Shown in pieces: positions 18,381 to 27,137 of a DNA stretch of 64,000 nucleotides. Each line of letters begins with the position of its first letter. Position 1 is the first letter of the stretch. The stretch is from Kibdelosporangium banguiense (GTDB lineage: Bacteria; Actinomycetota; Actinomycetes; Mycobacteriales; Pseudonocardiaceae): positions 2,369,203-2,433,202 of the forward strand of contig NZ_JAGINW010000001.1 in NCBI RefSeq assembly GCF_017876405.1, written 5' to 3'. The notes beneath the pieces were generated by a model. That model was given only the letters and a program-made list of their open reading frames with translations, searched no databases and was not told the origin of the DNA. The position numbers and the translations under genes were made by a program.

Positions 18381-19674
18381 GGCGTCGGGTGACCGCTCCG
18401 GCGGCGGCCTGAGCTTCGGCGCGGTCCACGAGGGTTGTCTCGCCGAGGCTGACGACCTGGTCGCCGGCCACCCAGACGTCCTGGACCTGGCGTGCGCCGG
18501 CGGCCCAGACGAGGTTCGACAGCAGTTGGACGTCCGGCACGTCGACGCCGCCTGCGAAGGCCGGCGAGTCCACGGACATGTGCACGATGTCGGCCCAGCG
18601 GCCGGTTTCCAGCGCGCCGATGTCGGTACGGCCGAGGGCGTCCGCGCCGCCGCGGGTGGCCATCAACAGGACATCGCTCGCGACCAGGACCGAAGCGTCC
18701 ATAGTGGACAAACGGGCCAGCATGGCGGCCAGCCGGATGTCCTCCCAGAGGTCCAGGTCGTCGTTGCTCGCCGGTCCGTCTGTACCAATCCCGACCGGAA
18801 CGCCGGCCGCGCGCAGGTCGCGGACGCGGGCGATGCCGGACGCGAGTTTCGCGTTGGAGCCAGGGCAATGCGCCACAGCCACACCGTTGGCGGCGAACAC
18901 CGCGATGTCCTCATCGGACAAGTGGATGCTGTGCGCAGCGAGCACCCGGCCGCCGAAGAAGCCGATCGACTCCAGCAGCCGGGGCACTGATCCGTGGGAC
19001 TCGCGCTGGGCTGCGTCCTCCAAAGCCGCCTCGGCCACGTGGATGTGCATCAACGCGTCGCGAGCGCGTGCGGCTGAAGCGACCTCCACCAGGACTTCGG
19101 GCGACAGGGTGTAGGCCGAATGTGGGCCGTACCCGAGCTCGATCCGGTCACCAGGACCGAACCGAAGGCCATGGGTGTCGATCATGGCGTTCATTTCGTC
19201 GAGCAGCTTGCGCCAGGTGAACCCGGGCGCCTCGATGATCCCGCCGGTCAGCACCGCGCGGGCGCCGGTCCGCAGCACCGCGCGGGACAGTTCCTCCAGG
19301 TTGAAGTACATCTCCACGCTGGTGGTCACGCCGGCCCGCAACATCTCCACGGAGCCGAGCAGCATCCCGGCGTGCATGTCCGAAGCGGTCAGCCGGGCCT
19401 CCGCGGGCCAGATCACGTCCTGCAGCCACCGCAGCAACGGCAGGTCGCCACCCATTCCACGCAGCACGGTCATCGGCGTGTGTGCATGAGTATTCACCAA
19501 GCCCGGCAACAGAATCCCGGTCAGCTCGGTGAGCACGGCCTCGCCCGGAGCCGACGAGAACGGCCCGACGTAACCGATCCGGCCGTCCTCCTCGATGTCC
19601 ACCGCACCGTCACGCAGGACTGAACAGGCCGGATCGCAGGGCAGCACGATGGGAGCCCGCAAACGCTGACGCAT
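18364..19674 (-). CDS. amidohydrolase of the MtaD / TrzN / SAH-deaminase group
   Basis: 436-residue metal-dependent deaminase. Metal and substrate residues are all present: NTHAH (His63, His65), GPHSAYT (His185), HIHVAE (His212, Glu215), HSIHL (His248) and GTDGPASN (Asp299). The group includes S-adenosylhomocysteine / methylthioadenosine deaminases, 8-oxoguanine deaminase and s-triazine hydrolases, so an N-containing ring or amidine-like substrate is likely. ATG 19674 lies 10 nt after the stop of the NO-synthase-like gene. The two are probably one operon, which makes a shared pathway plausible (inference). Confidence 0.85.
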   Translation of the reverse strand: MRQRLRAPIVLPCDPACSVLRDGAVDIEEDGRIGYVGPFSSAPGEAVLTELTGILLPGLVNTHAHTPMTVLRGMGGDLPLLRWLQDVIWPAEARLTASDMHAGMLLGSVEMLRAGVTTSVEMYFNLEELSRAVLRTGARAVLTGGIIEAPGFTWRKLLDEMNAMIDTHGLRFGPGDRIELGYGPHSAYTLSPEVLVEVASAARARDALMHIHVAEAALEDAAQRESHGSVPRLLESIGFFGGRVLAAHSIHLSDEDIAVFAANGVAVAHCPGSNAKLASGIARVRDLRAAGVPVGIGTDGPASNDDLDLWEDIRLAAMLARLSTMDASVLVASDVLLMATRGGADALGRTDIGALETGRWADIVHMSVDSPAFAGGVDVPDVQLLSNLVWAAGARQVQDVWVAGDQVVSLGETTLVDRAEAQAAAGAVTRRLIAGG

Positions 19675-19684
19675 AGGCCAGACG

Positions 19685-20689
19685 TTATCCCAGGAAGCTG
19701 GGTGCATACGTGTCCGGATCGGCGCGCACCGGCTGCGCGCCGCGAGGTGCGATGCTGACGCCTGCGGCTTCGAACGAGTGCAGCACCGCCCGGTCGAGCT
19801 CCAACGCGGCACGCTCCCGCCACAGCGAGGACTCCGAAGTGGTGTCCAGGCCGAGGTGTTCGGCGATCACGCGCCCGAACCCATACGCCCGGTCATCCCC
19901 CAACGCCTCCGCGCCGATCGCCGAAGACGTGTGGATCCCGTTGAACAGAGCGGGATACTCCAGTCCGCCGATGGCCAGCAGCTGCGAGCGGGCACCGACC
20001 GCGTGCCACCGCAGTCCAAGGTCGACGAACCAGCTGAGCTCCGGGTGCTCGAGCGGAACCTCCCGCACGACATCCCTGGGCAGCCCGAACAGCCGCACGC
20101 CACGCTCCGCGTCCCGCACGACCAAGGGCAGCAGGTCGAAGGCGCTGCGCGCGGTCGGCGGACGCCAGCCCATCTTGCGGACTGTGTCGGTGAACGCGAC
20201 ATGCCTGCGGTCACCGACAACCTGGCCGTGCTGCGCGTATCCGGCGTACCGCACCAGCTGCTCATTGATCAGCCGTGGACTGTCCGGCGCGAAGATCGTC
20301 ACCGTCGGCCGTACCCGGCCTTTGCCCGAGGCCAGCCGAAGGTGTTGCACGCACCCACCCGCGACTTCGCTCGCGGTCACGGCCGCGCGCAGATCACGGA
20401 CAAGTAGCCCGCGCCACGGGACACCGTGTGTGTACACATCGGTGTCACGCAGCGCGCGCCGCGCACCGTAGGCGAGTTCGCCGCGAGTGTGCTGGTACGT
20501 CCCGGTTTCCGCGATCTGCGCACGGACCTTGGCCAGCCGCGCTTGCACTTGGCCCGCGCGTGGCCGAGCACCGTGATACCGGTGCAGGAACTCCTCGGCG
20601 GCGGCCGAGAAGTCCGTCACTACGGATAAGGAAGCGTCAGGCAGGGCAGTCACGCTCTGGTTATCGGCCGATTGCTCTAAGGAACTCAA
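19685..20689 (-). CDS. nitric-oxide-synthase-oxygenase homologue lacking the heme Cys and Arg-binding Glu
   Basis: 334 residues that align without large gaps to bacterial NOS oxygenase as I recall it from Bacillus subtilis: TGTYQHTRGELAYGAR, GRVRPTVTIF, NEQLVRYAGY, FDLLPLV, EVPLEHPELSWFVDLGLRWHAV, IGGLEY..FNG, LDTTSESSLWRERA and ELDRAVLHSFEAAGVSI. Key residues are changed. The proximal Cys of the RCIGR motif is Tyr86 (VYTHG), the Glu of GTEIG that binds L-arginine is Ala257 (SSAIG), the Trp of NGWYMG is Ile252, and the C-terminal pterin/dimer segment (about 55 residues) is absent. Hence probably not an NO synthase. TTG 20689 is the best start but lacks a strong ribosome site; internal GTGs exist. 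Operon: trmB - this gene - amidohydrolase. Confidence 0.85.
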   Translation of the reverse strand: MSSLEQSADNQSVTALPDASLSVVTDFSAAAEEFLHRYHGARPRAGQVQARLAKVRAQIAETGTYQHTRGELAYGARRALRDTDVYTHGVPWRGLLVRDLRAAVTASEVAGGCVQHLRLASGKGRVRPTVTIFAPDSPRLINEQLVRYAGYAQHGQVVGDRRHVAFTDTVRKMGWRPPTARSAFDLLPLVVRDAERGVRLFGLPRDVVREVPLEHPELSWFVDLGLRWHAVGARSQLLAIGGLEYPALFNGIHTSSAIGAEALGDDRAYGFGRVIAEHLGLDTTSESSLWRERAALELDRAVLHSFEAAGVSIAPRGAQPVRADPDTYAPSFLG

Positions 20690-20722
20690 CTACCTGGTCG
20701 TGTATTGCCGCTACCGAACGAA

Positions 20723-21421
20723 CTACTCTGTGTCGACTTTCTGGAAAATCAGATCGCGGATGTTCCGATCCTCGGTATGCGCCCGCGACTCGAACTTCGT
20801 CACCGGCCGCCACTCCGGACGCGGTGCCCACTCGGAGTACACATTGCGCAACAACGGTTCCGCGCTGCACACCTTGAGCATGTGCTCGGCGTAGTGCTCC
20901 CAGTCGGTCGCCATGTGGAACCGTCCACCCGGGACGAGCCGCGACGCGACCAGCGAGACGAAGCCGGGCTGCACGATCCGGCGCTTGTGGTGCCGCTTCT
21001 TCGGCCAGGGATCGGGGAAGTAGAGGCGCACTTCGGACAGTGACGCGGGTTCGATGTGCTGGGTCAGCAGGATGACGGCGTCACCGCGCAGCAACCGCAG
21101 GTTCGTCAGGCCGTGCTCCTCCGCGCGCATCATCAGCTGCGCGAGCCCGGCTTGGTATACCTCCGCAGCCAGGTAGTTCACCTCCGGTGCGGCGGCGGCC
21201 AGCCTGGCCGTGGTCTCGCCCATCCCGGAGCCGATCTCCAGCACCACCGGTGCCGCCCGGCCGAACCACTGTTCGGTGTCCAACGGCCCGGCCGGCAGAT
21301 CGAGCACCTCACGCCCAAGCTGCGGCCAGTGCCGTTCCCACGCCCTTTCCTGGCCCACTGTCATCCGCCCGCCACGCTGGACGTAGCTGACGATCGTGCG
21401 CCTGTGTAGCTGTTGTTCCAC
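20723..21421 (-). CDS. trmB: tRNA (guanine-N7-)-methyltransferase
   Basis: Methylates G46 of tRNA variable loops with SAM. 232 residues, typical length. SAM motif EIGSGMGE; family signature YFPDPWPKKRHHKRR; C-terminal TKFESRAHTEDR. GTG 21421 keeps the RRTIVSYVQRGGRMT leader that is conserved in the family. It follows the upstream hypothetical gene by 10 nt and precedes the NOS-like gene by 33 nt on the same strand. Confidence 0.95.
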   Translation of the reverse strand: MEQQLHRRTIVSYVQRGGRMTVGQERAWERHWPQLGREVLDLPAGPLDTEQWFGRAAPVVLEIGSGMGETTARLAAAAPEVNYLAAEVYQAGLAQLMMRAEEHGLTNLRLLRGDAVILLTQHIEPASLSEVRLYFPDPWPKKRHHKRRIVQPGFVSLVASRLVPGGRFHMATDWEHYAEHMLKVCSAEPLLRNVYSEWAPRPEWRPVTKFESRAHTEDRNIRDLIFQKVDTE

Positions 21422-21431
21422 GTTCAGAACG

Positions 21432-22028
21432 CTAGGACACCGACTCCCACCGGGCGAGGTTGGACCGCAGATCGCCCATCCCGCCGACCGCGAGGGGGTC
21501 CGGGGACTCGGCGGCGGTGACGTGCACCGGGTAGATGTCCAGCCAGCCGAGGTGCCGGTCGGTCAGCACCAGAGTGGTCGGCACCGCCGGTCCGGACACC
21601 CGTCGTTCGGAGGGCATGTACTCCCAGTAGCCGCAGTCGCCGTCGCTGCTCCACGGAACGAAAACCCAGCCGGGCCGGGCATCGAGCAGCTTGCCGACAC
21701 GATCTTCCAACAGGAATCCTTCGGCGCGGGAACTCAGTTCGCCGTTCGCCAGCGCCTTGAGCCACCACGGGGCGGGCAGCTCTGAGTCGACCTCGGTGGC
21801 CGAGCGGTACAAAGTCAGGACCTGGTCTTCCGGAGCGCGGTGCACCCATGCGCGCCGTGTCTCCGAGGGTCTGCCCGCGCCGGAGATGGATGCCAGCGCG
21901 GCATGTGGCTCAACGGCCTGCGACCATTCGAGCTCGATCATGGGCTCGACGCGCAGCGCGCGCCTGCCTTGGTTGGGTACCGCCGGCTCTGGCGGCTGGC
22001 TAGGAGCACTGATGTCAGCGACCGTCAA
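21432..22028 (-). CDS. conserved hypothetical protein upstream of trmB
   Basis: 198 residues, not recognised. No signal peptide or membrane span; moderately acidic, Trp-rich (PWWLKAL, PWSSDGDCGYWEYMPS), which suggests a soluble single-domain protein. TTG 22028 is preferred: GGAGG lies 6 nt upstream. It is followed by trmB after 10 nt, so the two are co-transcribed. Function unknown. Confidence 0.65.
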   Translation of the reverse strand: MTVADISAPSQPPEPAVPNQGRRALRVEPMIELEWSQAVEPHAALASISGAGRPSETRRAWVHRAPEDQVLTLYRSATEVDSELPAPWWLKALANGELSSRAEGFLLEDRVGKLLDARPGWVFVPWSSDGDCGYWEYMPSERRVSGPAVPTTLVLTDRHLGWLDIYPVHVTAAESPDPLAVGGMGDLRSNLARWESVS

Positions 22029-22221
22029 CGTCCACCTCCGATGGTTCGTGACGGGGTCGATAGCGATCTGAGCGCCAGTCGAACATCGTTGTTCGCGGCC
22101 TGTACGGCTCCTCACAGCCTCTTAACATGGTCTTTACCGGGCCGCATGCGCTGGATCGCGTCATCACATCCTTGCAAGCCCGCTCGGTGATCGCAACCGT
22201 CCGTGACCAGACCAACAAAGA

Positions 22222-22255
22222 AACCCGGGCCACCCCCCGACAGGTGACCCGGGCT
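22222..22255 (-). terminator. terminator of the ABC operon (possibly bidirectional)
   Basis: GC-rich inverted repeat with CCCGGG arms (22224-22229 and 22248-22253) and further pairing. On the minus strand it is followed by TTTCTTTGTT, which suits a terminator after the permease gene ending at 22318. Confidence 0.75.
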
Positions 22256-22317
22256 CTTCTTTCCCCCGGTTGGGGCCCGGCATGCCCCCCGACGGACACA
22301 CCGATTGGTTCTTTCGT

Positions 22318-23082
22318 TCAGGCGTCCCGCTTCTTCGCGGTGATGATCGCGATGGTGAGCATCACGACGGCGAAGGCGGCGAAGTAGGCCAGCGCCCACC
22401 ACGGTGAGAGCGTCGCGTCCGATGGCGGCGGCCCGGCCTGCACGGGCCGCCCGCTCATGTCCGGATCGCCGGAGATGAACTTGTAGGCGACGTTGAACGG
22501 CAGCCACTTGTGGATGTCGTCACCGACGTTCGGGATGAGCTGGACCAGCTGCTCGACCATCAGCGCGTACGTCAGCAGCAGGGCCACGGCACCGGCGGTG
22601 TGCCGGATCAGGATGCCGACCGCGATGGCCACCACCGCGGCGATCGCGAACACCAGGCTGACGCCGGCCACGGCCCGCCAGTCGGCCTGGCTGTTGAGCG
22701 CCAGGTCGGCCTTGGGCTGCAGCACCTTGGCGATGCCCAGCGAACCGAAGGCCGCGATCAGGCCGAGCACACCGGTCGCCAGCGCGACCACGATGGTCTT
22801 GGCCAGCAGGGCGGACGTGCGGCTGGGCACTGCCTGAAACGTGGTCTTGATCGTGTTGAAACGATATTCGGTGGTGATCGTCAGCGCGGCCATCACCAGG
22901 ATCACGGCCAGGCCGAAGCTGTAGCCGAACTGCGTGCTCGGCACCGTGATCCACGCCGGGTCGTCCTCCGAGCCGGTGGTCAGCGCGGCGAAGCCGACGG
23001 TCACGACCAGCGCGAGCAGCAGCGACCACCACGGTGACCGCGTGGAGAACAGCTTGATTCGTTCGACGGCGAGCAGAGTCAT
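22318..23082 (-). CDS. ABC-2 type exporter permease, copy 2
   Basis: 254 residues, six predicted spans, starting MTLLAVERIKLFSTRSPWW. It resembles the permease at 24205-24924 nearly throughout (TTEYRFNTI.TTFQAVP.R.SALLAKT). Its ATG overlaps the ATPase stop by 4 nt (ATGA). With the ATPase it would form a drug, lipid or peptide exporter in the plasma membrane. Substrate unknown. Confidence 0.9.
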   Translation of the reverse strand: MTLLAVERIKLFSTRSPWWSLLLALVVTVGFAALTTGSEDDPAWITVPSTQFGYSFGLAVILVMAALTITTEYRFNTIKTTFQAVPSRTSALLAKTIVVALATGVLGLIAAFGSLGIAKVLQPKADLALNSQADWRAVAGVSLVFAIAAVVAIAVGILIRHTAGAVALLLTYALMVEQLVQLIPNVGDDIHKWLPFNVAYKFISGDPDMSGRPVQAGPPPSDATLSPWWALAYFAAFAVVMLTIAIITAKKRDA

Positions 23083-24017
23083 CGGTTCACATCCACCAGT
23101 TGGTCAGCGGTGTCGGAGATTGCGGTGTTGTACTCGACCGAGTCGCCGGTCAGCTGCATGAACGCCTCTTCGAGCGAACCGCGCTGCGGGCTCAGCTCAT
23201 GCAGGACGACCTGGTTGGCGGCGGCGAGTTCGCCGACCTGCGCACTGTCCATCCCGGACACGACAAGCGCGTCCGCCTCGTCGCGCATGGTGGCACCGGT
23301 GCGCATCAGGGCGTCCCGCAGCTTGCTGATCTGCGGGCTGCGCACCTTGACGGTGTTCTCCGTGGCGGCGTGGATGAAGTCCTCAGTGGAGCTCTGCGCG
23401 ATCAGCTTGCCGCGCCCGATCACCACGAGTTCCTGCGCCGTCAGCGACATCTCCGAGAGCAGGTGGCTGGACACGAGCACCGTGCGGCCCTCGTCGGCCA
23501 GCCGGTGCATGAACTTGCGGATCCAGAGGATGCCCTCCGGGTCCAGGCCGTTGACCGGCTCGTCGAACAGCAGGATCTCCGGGTCGCCGAGCAGGGCGCC
23601 GGCGATGCCCAACCGCTGGGACATACCCAGCGAGAAACCTCCAGCGCGTTTCTTGGCCACCGCGGTCAGGCCGACCATCTCAAGCACCTCGTCCACACGC
23701 TTGACCGAGATCTTGTTCGACACGGCCATCCAGCGCAGGTGCGCGTAGGCGGAACGGTTGGGGTGCACCCATTTCGCGTCCAGCAACGCGCCGATCTTGC
23801 GCAGCGGGTGGTGCAGATCCCGGTAGTGCTTGCCGTCGATCAGCGCCACACCCGATGTCGGGTTGTCCAGCCCCAGCATCATCCGCATCGTGGTGGACTT
23901 GCCCGCCCCGTTCGGCCCCAGGAAGCCGGTGACCCGGCCCGGTTGGACGGTGAACGACAGATCGTTGACCGCGAGGGTCTTCCCGTACCGCTTGGTGAGG
24001 CCCCGTGCCTCGATCAT
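23079..24017 (-). CDS. ABC transporter ATP-binding protein
   Basis: 312 residues. Walker A GPNGAGKST (34-42), signature FSLGMSQRLGIA, Walker B ILLFDEP with VNGLDPEG, then a C-terminal extension of about 80 residues typical of ABC-2/CcmA exporters of the BcrA type. ATG 24017 has AAGGAG just upstream. It is flanked by two paralogous permeases and could power homodimers of either or a heterodimer of both. Confidence 0.95.
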   Translation of the reverse strand: MIEARGLTKRYGKTLAVNDLSFTVQPGRVTGFLGPNGAGKSTTMRMMLGLDNPTSGVALIDGKHYRDLHHPLRKIGALLDAKWVHPNRSAYAHLRWMAVSNKISVKRVDEVLEMVGLTAVAKKRAGGFSLGMSQRLGIAGALLGDPEILLFDEPVNGLDPEGILWIRKFMHRLADEGRTVLVSSHLLSEMSLTAQELVVIGRGKLIAQSSTEDFIHAATENTVKVRSPQISKLRDALMRTGATMRDEADALVVSGMDSAQVGELAAANQVVLHELSPQRGSLEEAFMQLTGDSVEYNTAISDTADQLVDVNR

Positions 24018-24204
24018 GGTCGCTCCTTCATGTTGATTTCCCTCCCCGACGACCACACCATCCTGTGTGTATCGCTGGTCCCACCGCGTCGTCCCCAGGT
24101 GCCAAGTACGGGTCAACTCGCAGTCGTAGCGTGGCGGACAATTCGCCGTCCCGCGATCCGTGATCCCCCTGACGTGTCCCTGAGATACCTATGTCAGGGA
24201 TGGC

Positions 24205-24924
24205 TCAGGCATCGCGCTTGCGGGCCGTCACCAAGGCGATCGCGAACAGCACGACGGCGTAACCCGCGAACACGGCCAATGCCGGCCACGGACCGAGCCC
24301 TGAGTCGGCACCGTTGAGGAAGCGCTTCGCGAGGTTGAACGGCATCCACTTCTGGATGTCGGCGCCCACCTTGGGGATGAGGCGGATCAGCTCCTCGACC
24401 ATCAGCGAGTAGGCGAGCAGCAGCGCGACGGCGCCCGCGGTCTGCCGGATGAGTGTTCCGACGGCGATGGCGATGACCGCGGCGATCATGAACACCAGCC
24501 CGACGCCTGCGACGGCCCGCCAGTCGCCGGCGCTGTCGAGTGCCAGATCTGCCGACGGCTGCAGCAGTTTGCCGACGCCCAGCGACATGAAGGCCCCAGT
24601 CAGGCCGACGATCCCCGAGGTCAGGGCCACCACGACGGTCTTGGCCAGCAATGCCGACACGCGGCCGGGCACCGCCTGGAAGGTCGTGCGGATCGTGTTG
24701 AAGCGGTATTCGGTGGTGATCGTCAGCGCGGCCATTACGAGGATCACCGCGAGCCCGAACTCGTAGCCGGCCTGCGTGTGTGGCACGGTGACCGCGTCAC
24801 CGGCGGACGGGTTCGCGGTGACAGCGGCGCCGAACGCGACGGTCAGCCCGACCGCGGCGACCAGGCACCACCAGGGTGACCTGGTGGAGAACAGTTTGAT
24901 CCGTTCGGCGGCAAGCAGTGTCAT
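24205..24924 (-). CDS. ABC-2 type exporter permease, copy 1
   Basis: 239 residues, about six spans, beginning MTLLAAERIKLFSTRSPWWCL; paralogue of the permease at 22318-23082. ATG 24924 has GGAG about 8 nt upstream. First gene of the minus-strand operon; 187 nt separate it from the ATPase, so a second promoter may exist there. Its promoter region contains the TetR palindrome at 25049-25070. Confidence 0.9.
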   Translation of the reverse strand: MTLLAAERIKLFSTRSPWWCLVAAVGLTVAFGAAVTANPSAGDAVTVPHTQAGYEFGLAVILVMAALTITTEYRFNTIRTTFQAVPGRVSALLAKTVVVALTSGIVGLTGAFMSLGVGKLLQPSADLALDSAGDWRAVAGVGLVFMIAAVIAIAVGTLIRQTAGAVALLLAYSLMVEELIRLIPKVGADIQKWMPFNLAKRFLNGADSGLGPWPALAVFAGYAVVLFAIALVTARKRDA

Positions 24925-25048
24925 CTTCTTCTCCGGGTGCGGTTGTTGACCTTGACCTGGGAAATCCTGTTGGCCACGGCAGTCGGTCCGCGTCGGTCCG
25001 CGGGTGCACGCGCGATCAGCCCTGGGACTGAGGGCAGGGTCGACAGAA

Positions 25049-25070
25049 TTAATGAACCATGGTTCACTAA
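25049..25070. promoter_or_regulatory. TetR operator between the ABC operon and tetR-SDR operon
   Basis: A 22-bp near-perfect palindrome whose core TGAACCATGGTTCA (25053-25066) is perfect; one mismatch pair lies in the outer TTA/TAA arms. It lies 5 nt before the tetR start and 125 nt before the divergent ABC operon. It can serve both, as is usual for TetR-controlled exporters (inference). Confidence 0.7.
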
Positions 25071-25074
25071 TGGC

Positions 25075-25596
25075 ATGGCCAGGCCGAGATCCATTTCCGA
25101 CGAACGGTTGCTGACCGCGCTGGCGACTGTGATCAACACCCAGGGACCCGGATTCACCGTCGCCGACGTGGCGGCCGAGGCAGGCGTCTCGGTCGGCACG
25201 GTCGCCCAGCGCTTCGGTTCCAAGCACGGATTGCTGAAAGCCTTGAGCCAGCAGGCTTTGCGCCAGGTCCGCGACCAGGTCCGGGCAGCGCCGGACATCC
25301 GCACCGCGATCCTGGACACCTACCGCGCGCTGGACGACCCGGCGACAGCCGCGAACAACCTCGGCCAGCTCGCCAGCGACCTGGCCGACCCTGAGCTGCG
25401 AGCACTGCTTGGCGAGTTCTACGCGGTCCTTGAGGCAGAGCTGGCGGTGCACGGTTCGCCCCAGCTGGCCCGGATCCTGTCGTCGCTCGCCAACGGCACC
25501 GCGATCGCGTGGTCGGTCGACCCGCGCGGCAGTCTGCTCGACCGCCTGGCCGAAGACATCGACGCAGTACTGAAAGGATGGCAGCACAATGGCTGA
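25075..25596 (+). CDS. TetR-family transcriptional regulator
   Basis: 173 residues. HTH at about 12-52 (FTVADVAAEAGVSVGTVAQRFGSKHGLLKAL). The C-terminal ligand domain has no assigned family. ATG 25075 is chosen because the preceding palindrome would otherwise lie in the coding region. The last 8 bp overlap the SDR gene. Probable repressor of the divergent ABC operon and of its own operon. Confidence 0.88.
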   Translation: MARPRSISDERLLTALATVINTQGPGFTVADVAAEAGVSVGTVAQRFGSKHGLLKALSQQALRQVRDQVRAAPDIRTAILDTYRALDDPATAANNLGQLASDLADPELRALLGEFYAVLEAELAVHGSPQLARILSSLANGTAIAWSVDPRGSLLDRLAEDIDAVLKGWQHNG

Positions 25597-26479
25597 ACTG
25601 GTTGCCGTGGTCGCGGGCGCGACCAGGGGCTGCGGCCGCGGTATCGCGGTCGAGCTCGGTGCGATCGGCGCCACGGTCTACGTCGCCGGCCGGACCACCC
25701 GGTCATCGGCAAGCCCGATGAACCGGCCGGAGACCATTGAGGACACCGCGGAACTGGTCACCAAGGCCGGTGGCCAGGGGATCCCGGTCCGCTGCGACTT
25801 CACCGTCCAGTCCGACGTGGCGGCGTTGCGCGACCGGCTGACCCGGCTGGACGTGCTGGTGGACGACGTCTGGGGCGGCGATCCCTTTGTGGATCACGAA
25901 AGGCCGTTCTGGGAGTCCGATCTGGACGCCGCGTTGCGTGTGCACCGCAACGGCATGGAGACGCACCTGGTCGCGCTGCACACGTTGGTGCCGTTGATGG
26001 TCCGGCAGGGATCCGGCCTGGTCATCGAGATCACCGACGGCGACGACGAGACGTACCACGGCACGGCCCTGCCGTATTACCTGGTGAAGTCCGGGATTCG
26101 TCGGATCGGCCAGGCGATGGCCAAACAACTGAGCCCGCACGGCGTGACCGCGCTGGCCCTCACCCCGGGCTTCATCCGGTCCGAGGCGATGCTGGACATG
26201 CTGGGCGTCACCGAGGAGACCTGGCGAGACGCGATCGCCCAGGACCCGCACTTCGCTATGGCCGAATCCCCGCACTACGTCGGCCGCGGCGTCGCCGCGC
26301 TCGCGACCGATCCGGACGTGCACAGGTTCGCCGGTCAGTCGTTGTCATCCTGGAGGCTGATGAGGGAGTACGACTTCAAGGACCTCGACGGCACCCAACC
26401 GGACTGGGGCCGCTGGTACGACGACATCTTCGGCAAAGGCCTGAGCACCGACAGCGTCGATCCGGCGGACTACCGCTAG
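25589..26479 (+). CDS. SDR-family oxidoreductase (DHRS1-like)
   Basis: 296 residues. Cofactor motif AGATRGCGRGIA (9-20) is a variant of TGxxxGxG; NADP-type Arg in VAGRTTR; the active-site region reads EITDGDDETYHGTALPYYLVKSG with Tyr..xxK. The C-terminal extension (DLDGTQPDWGRWY) is typical of this SDR subgroup. Co-transcribed with the TetR gene (8-bp overlap). Substrate unknown; a detoxifying carbonyl reductase is possible. Confidence 0.82.
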   Translation: MAELVAVVAGATRGCGRGIAVELGAIGATVYVAGRTTRSSASPMNRPETIEDTAELVTKAGGQGIPVRCDFTVQSDVAALRDRLTRLDVLVDDVWGGDPFVDHERPFWESDLDAALRVHRNGMETHLVALHTLVPLMVRQGSGLVIEITDGDDETYHGTALPYYLVKSGIRRIGQAMAKQLSPHGVTALALTPGFIRSEAMLDMLGVTEETWRDAIAQDPHFAMAESPHYVGRGVAALATDPDVHRFAGQSLSSWRLMREYDFKDLDGTQPDWGRWYDDIFGKGLSTDSVDPADYR

Positions 26480-27132
26480 GCCTCGCCCGGCCGGACCAGG
26501 CCGGTCTCGTACGCGAGCACCACGGCCTGGACCCGGTCGCGCAGTTCGAGCTTCGACAGCACCCGGCCGACGTGCGTCTTCACCGTCGCCTCGGACAGGA
26601 ACAGCTTCCGGGCGATCTCGGTGTTCGACAGTCCCTGTGCCATCAGGACGAGCACCTCGCGTTCCCGCTCGGTGAGAGCGTCGAGCATCGAGGCGTCCCG
26701 CAACTGCCCGCCGGACGCACCGAGAAAGCGGTCCAGCAGCCGGCGCGTGACACTCGGGGAGACCACCGCGTCCCCGCTCGCGACCGATCGCAAGGCCGCG
26801 ACCAGGTGATCCGGTGGAGTGTCCTTGAGCATGAACCCGCTCGCGCCGTTCTTCAGCGCGGTCAGCGCGTACTCGTCCAGGTCGAAGGTCGTCATCACGA
26901 GCACCTTCGCGGTACCCGCCTCCGTGATCAGCTTGGTCGCCTCGACCCCGTCCAGCACGGGCATCCGCACATCCATCAGCACCACGTCCGGCCGCAGCTC
27001 GTCCGCCAGCCGGACAGCCGCGTCACCGTCGCCGGCCTCGCCGACGATCTCCATGTCCGGCTGGGCGCCGAGGACCATCCGGAAGCCGACACGCATCAGC
27101 TCCTGGTCGTCGACCAGTACCACTTTGATCAT
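26476..27132 (-). CDS. NarL/LuxR-type response regulator
   Basis: 218 residues. Receiver domain with acidic pocket (VDDQ) and phospho-acceptor Asp54 (VLMDVRMP), followed by a LuxR HTH (LTEREREVLVLMAQGLSNTEIARKLFLSEATVKTHVGRVLSKL split over about 150-210). It starts 5 nt after the histidine kinase stop; AAGGA lies upstream of ATG 27132. The last 4 bp overlap the convergent SDR. Confidence 0.93.
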   Translation of the reverse strand: MIKVVLVDDQELMRVGFRMVLGAQPDMEIVGEAGDGDAAVRLADELRPDVVLMDVRMPVLDGVEATKLITEAGTAKVLVMTTFDLDEYALTALKNGASGFMLKDTPPDHLVAALRSVASGDAVVSPSVTRRLLDRFLGASGGQLRDASMLDALTEREREVLVLMAQGLSNTEIARKLFLSEATVKTHVGRVLSKLELRDRVQAVVLAYETGLVRPGEA

Positions 27133-27137
27133 GCTCG

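Noticed and set aside
19685..20689. Genuine nitric oxide synthase
   Set aside because: The heme-binding Cys, the arginine-binding Glu and the pterin-site tail are absent, so the name would mislead.
20426..20894. Plus-strand frames near the trmB/NOS-like junction
   Set aside because: No start signals and no similarity to known proteins; they overlap well-supported genes.
21691..22190. Plus-strand frames opposite the hypothetical/trmB operon
   Set aside because: Shadows of the minus-strand coding sequence due to high third-position GC.
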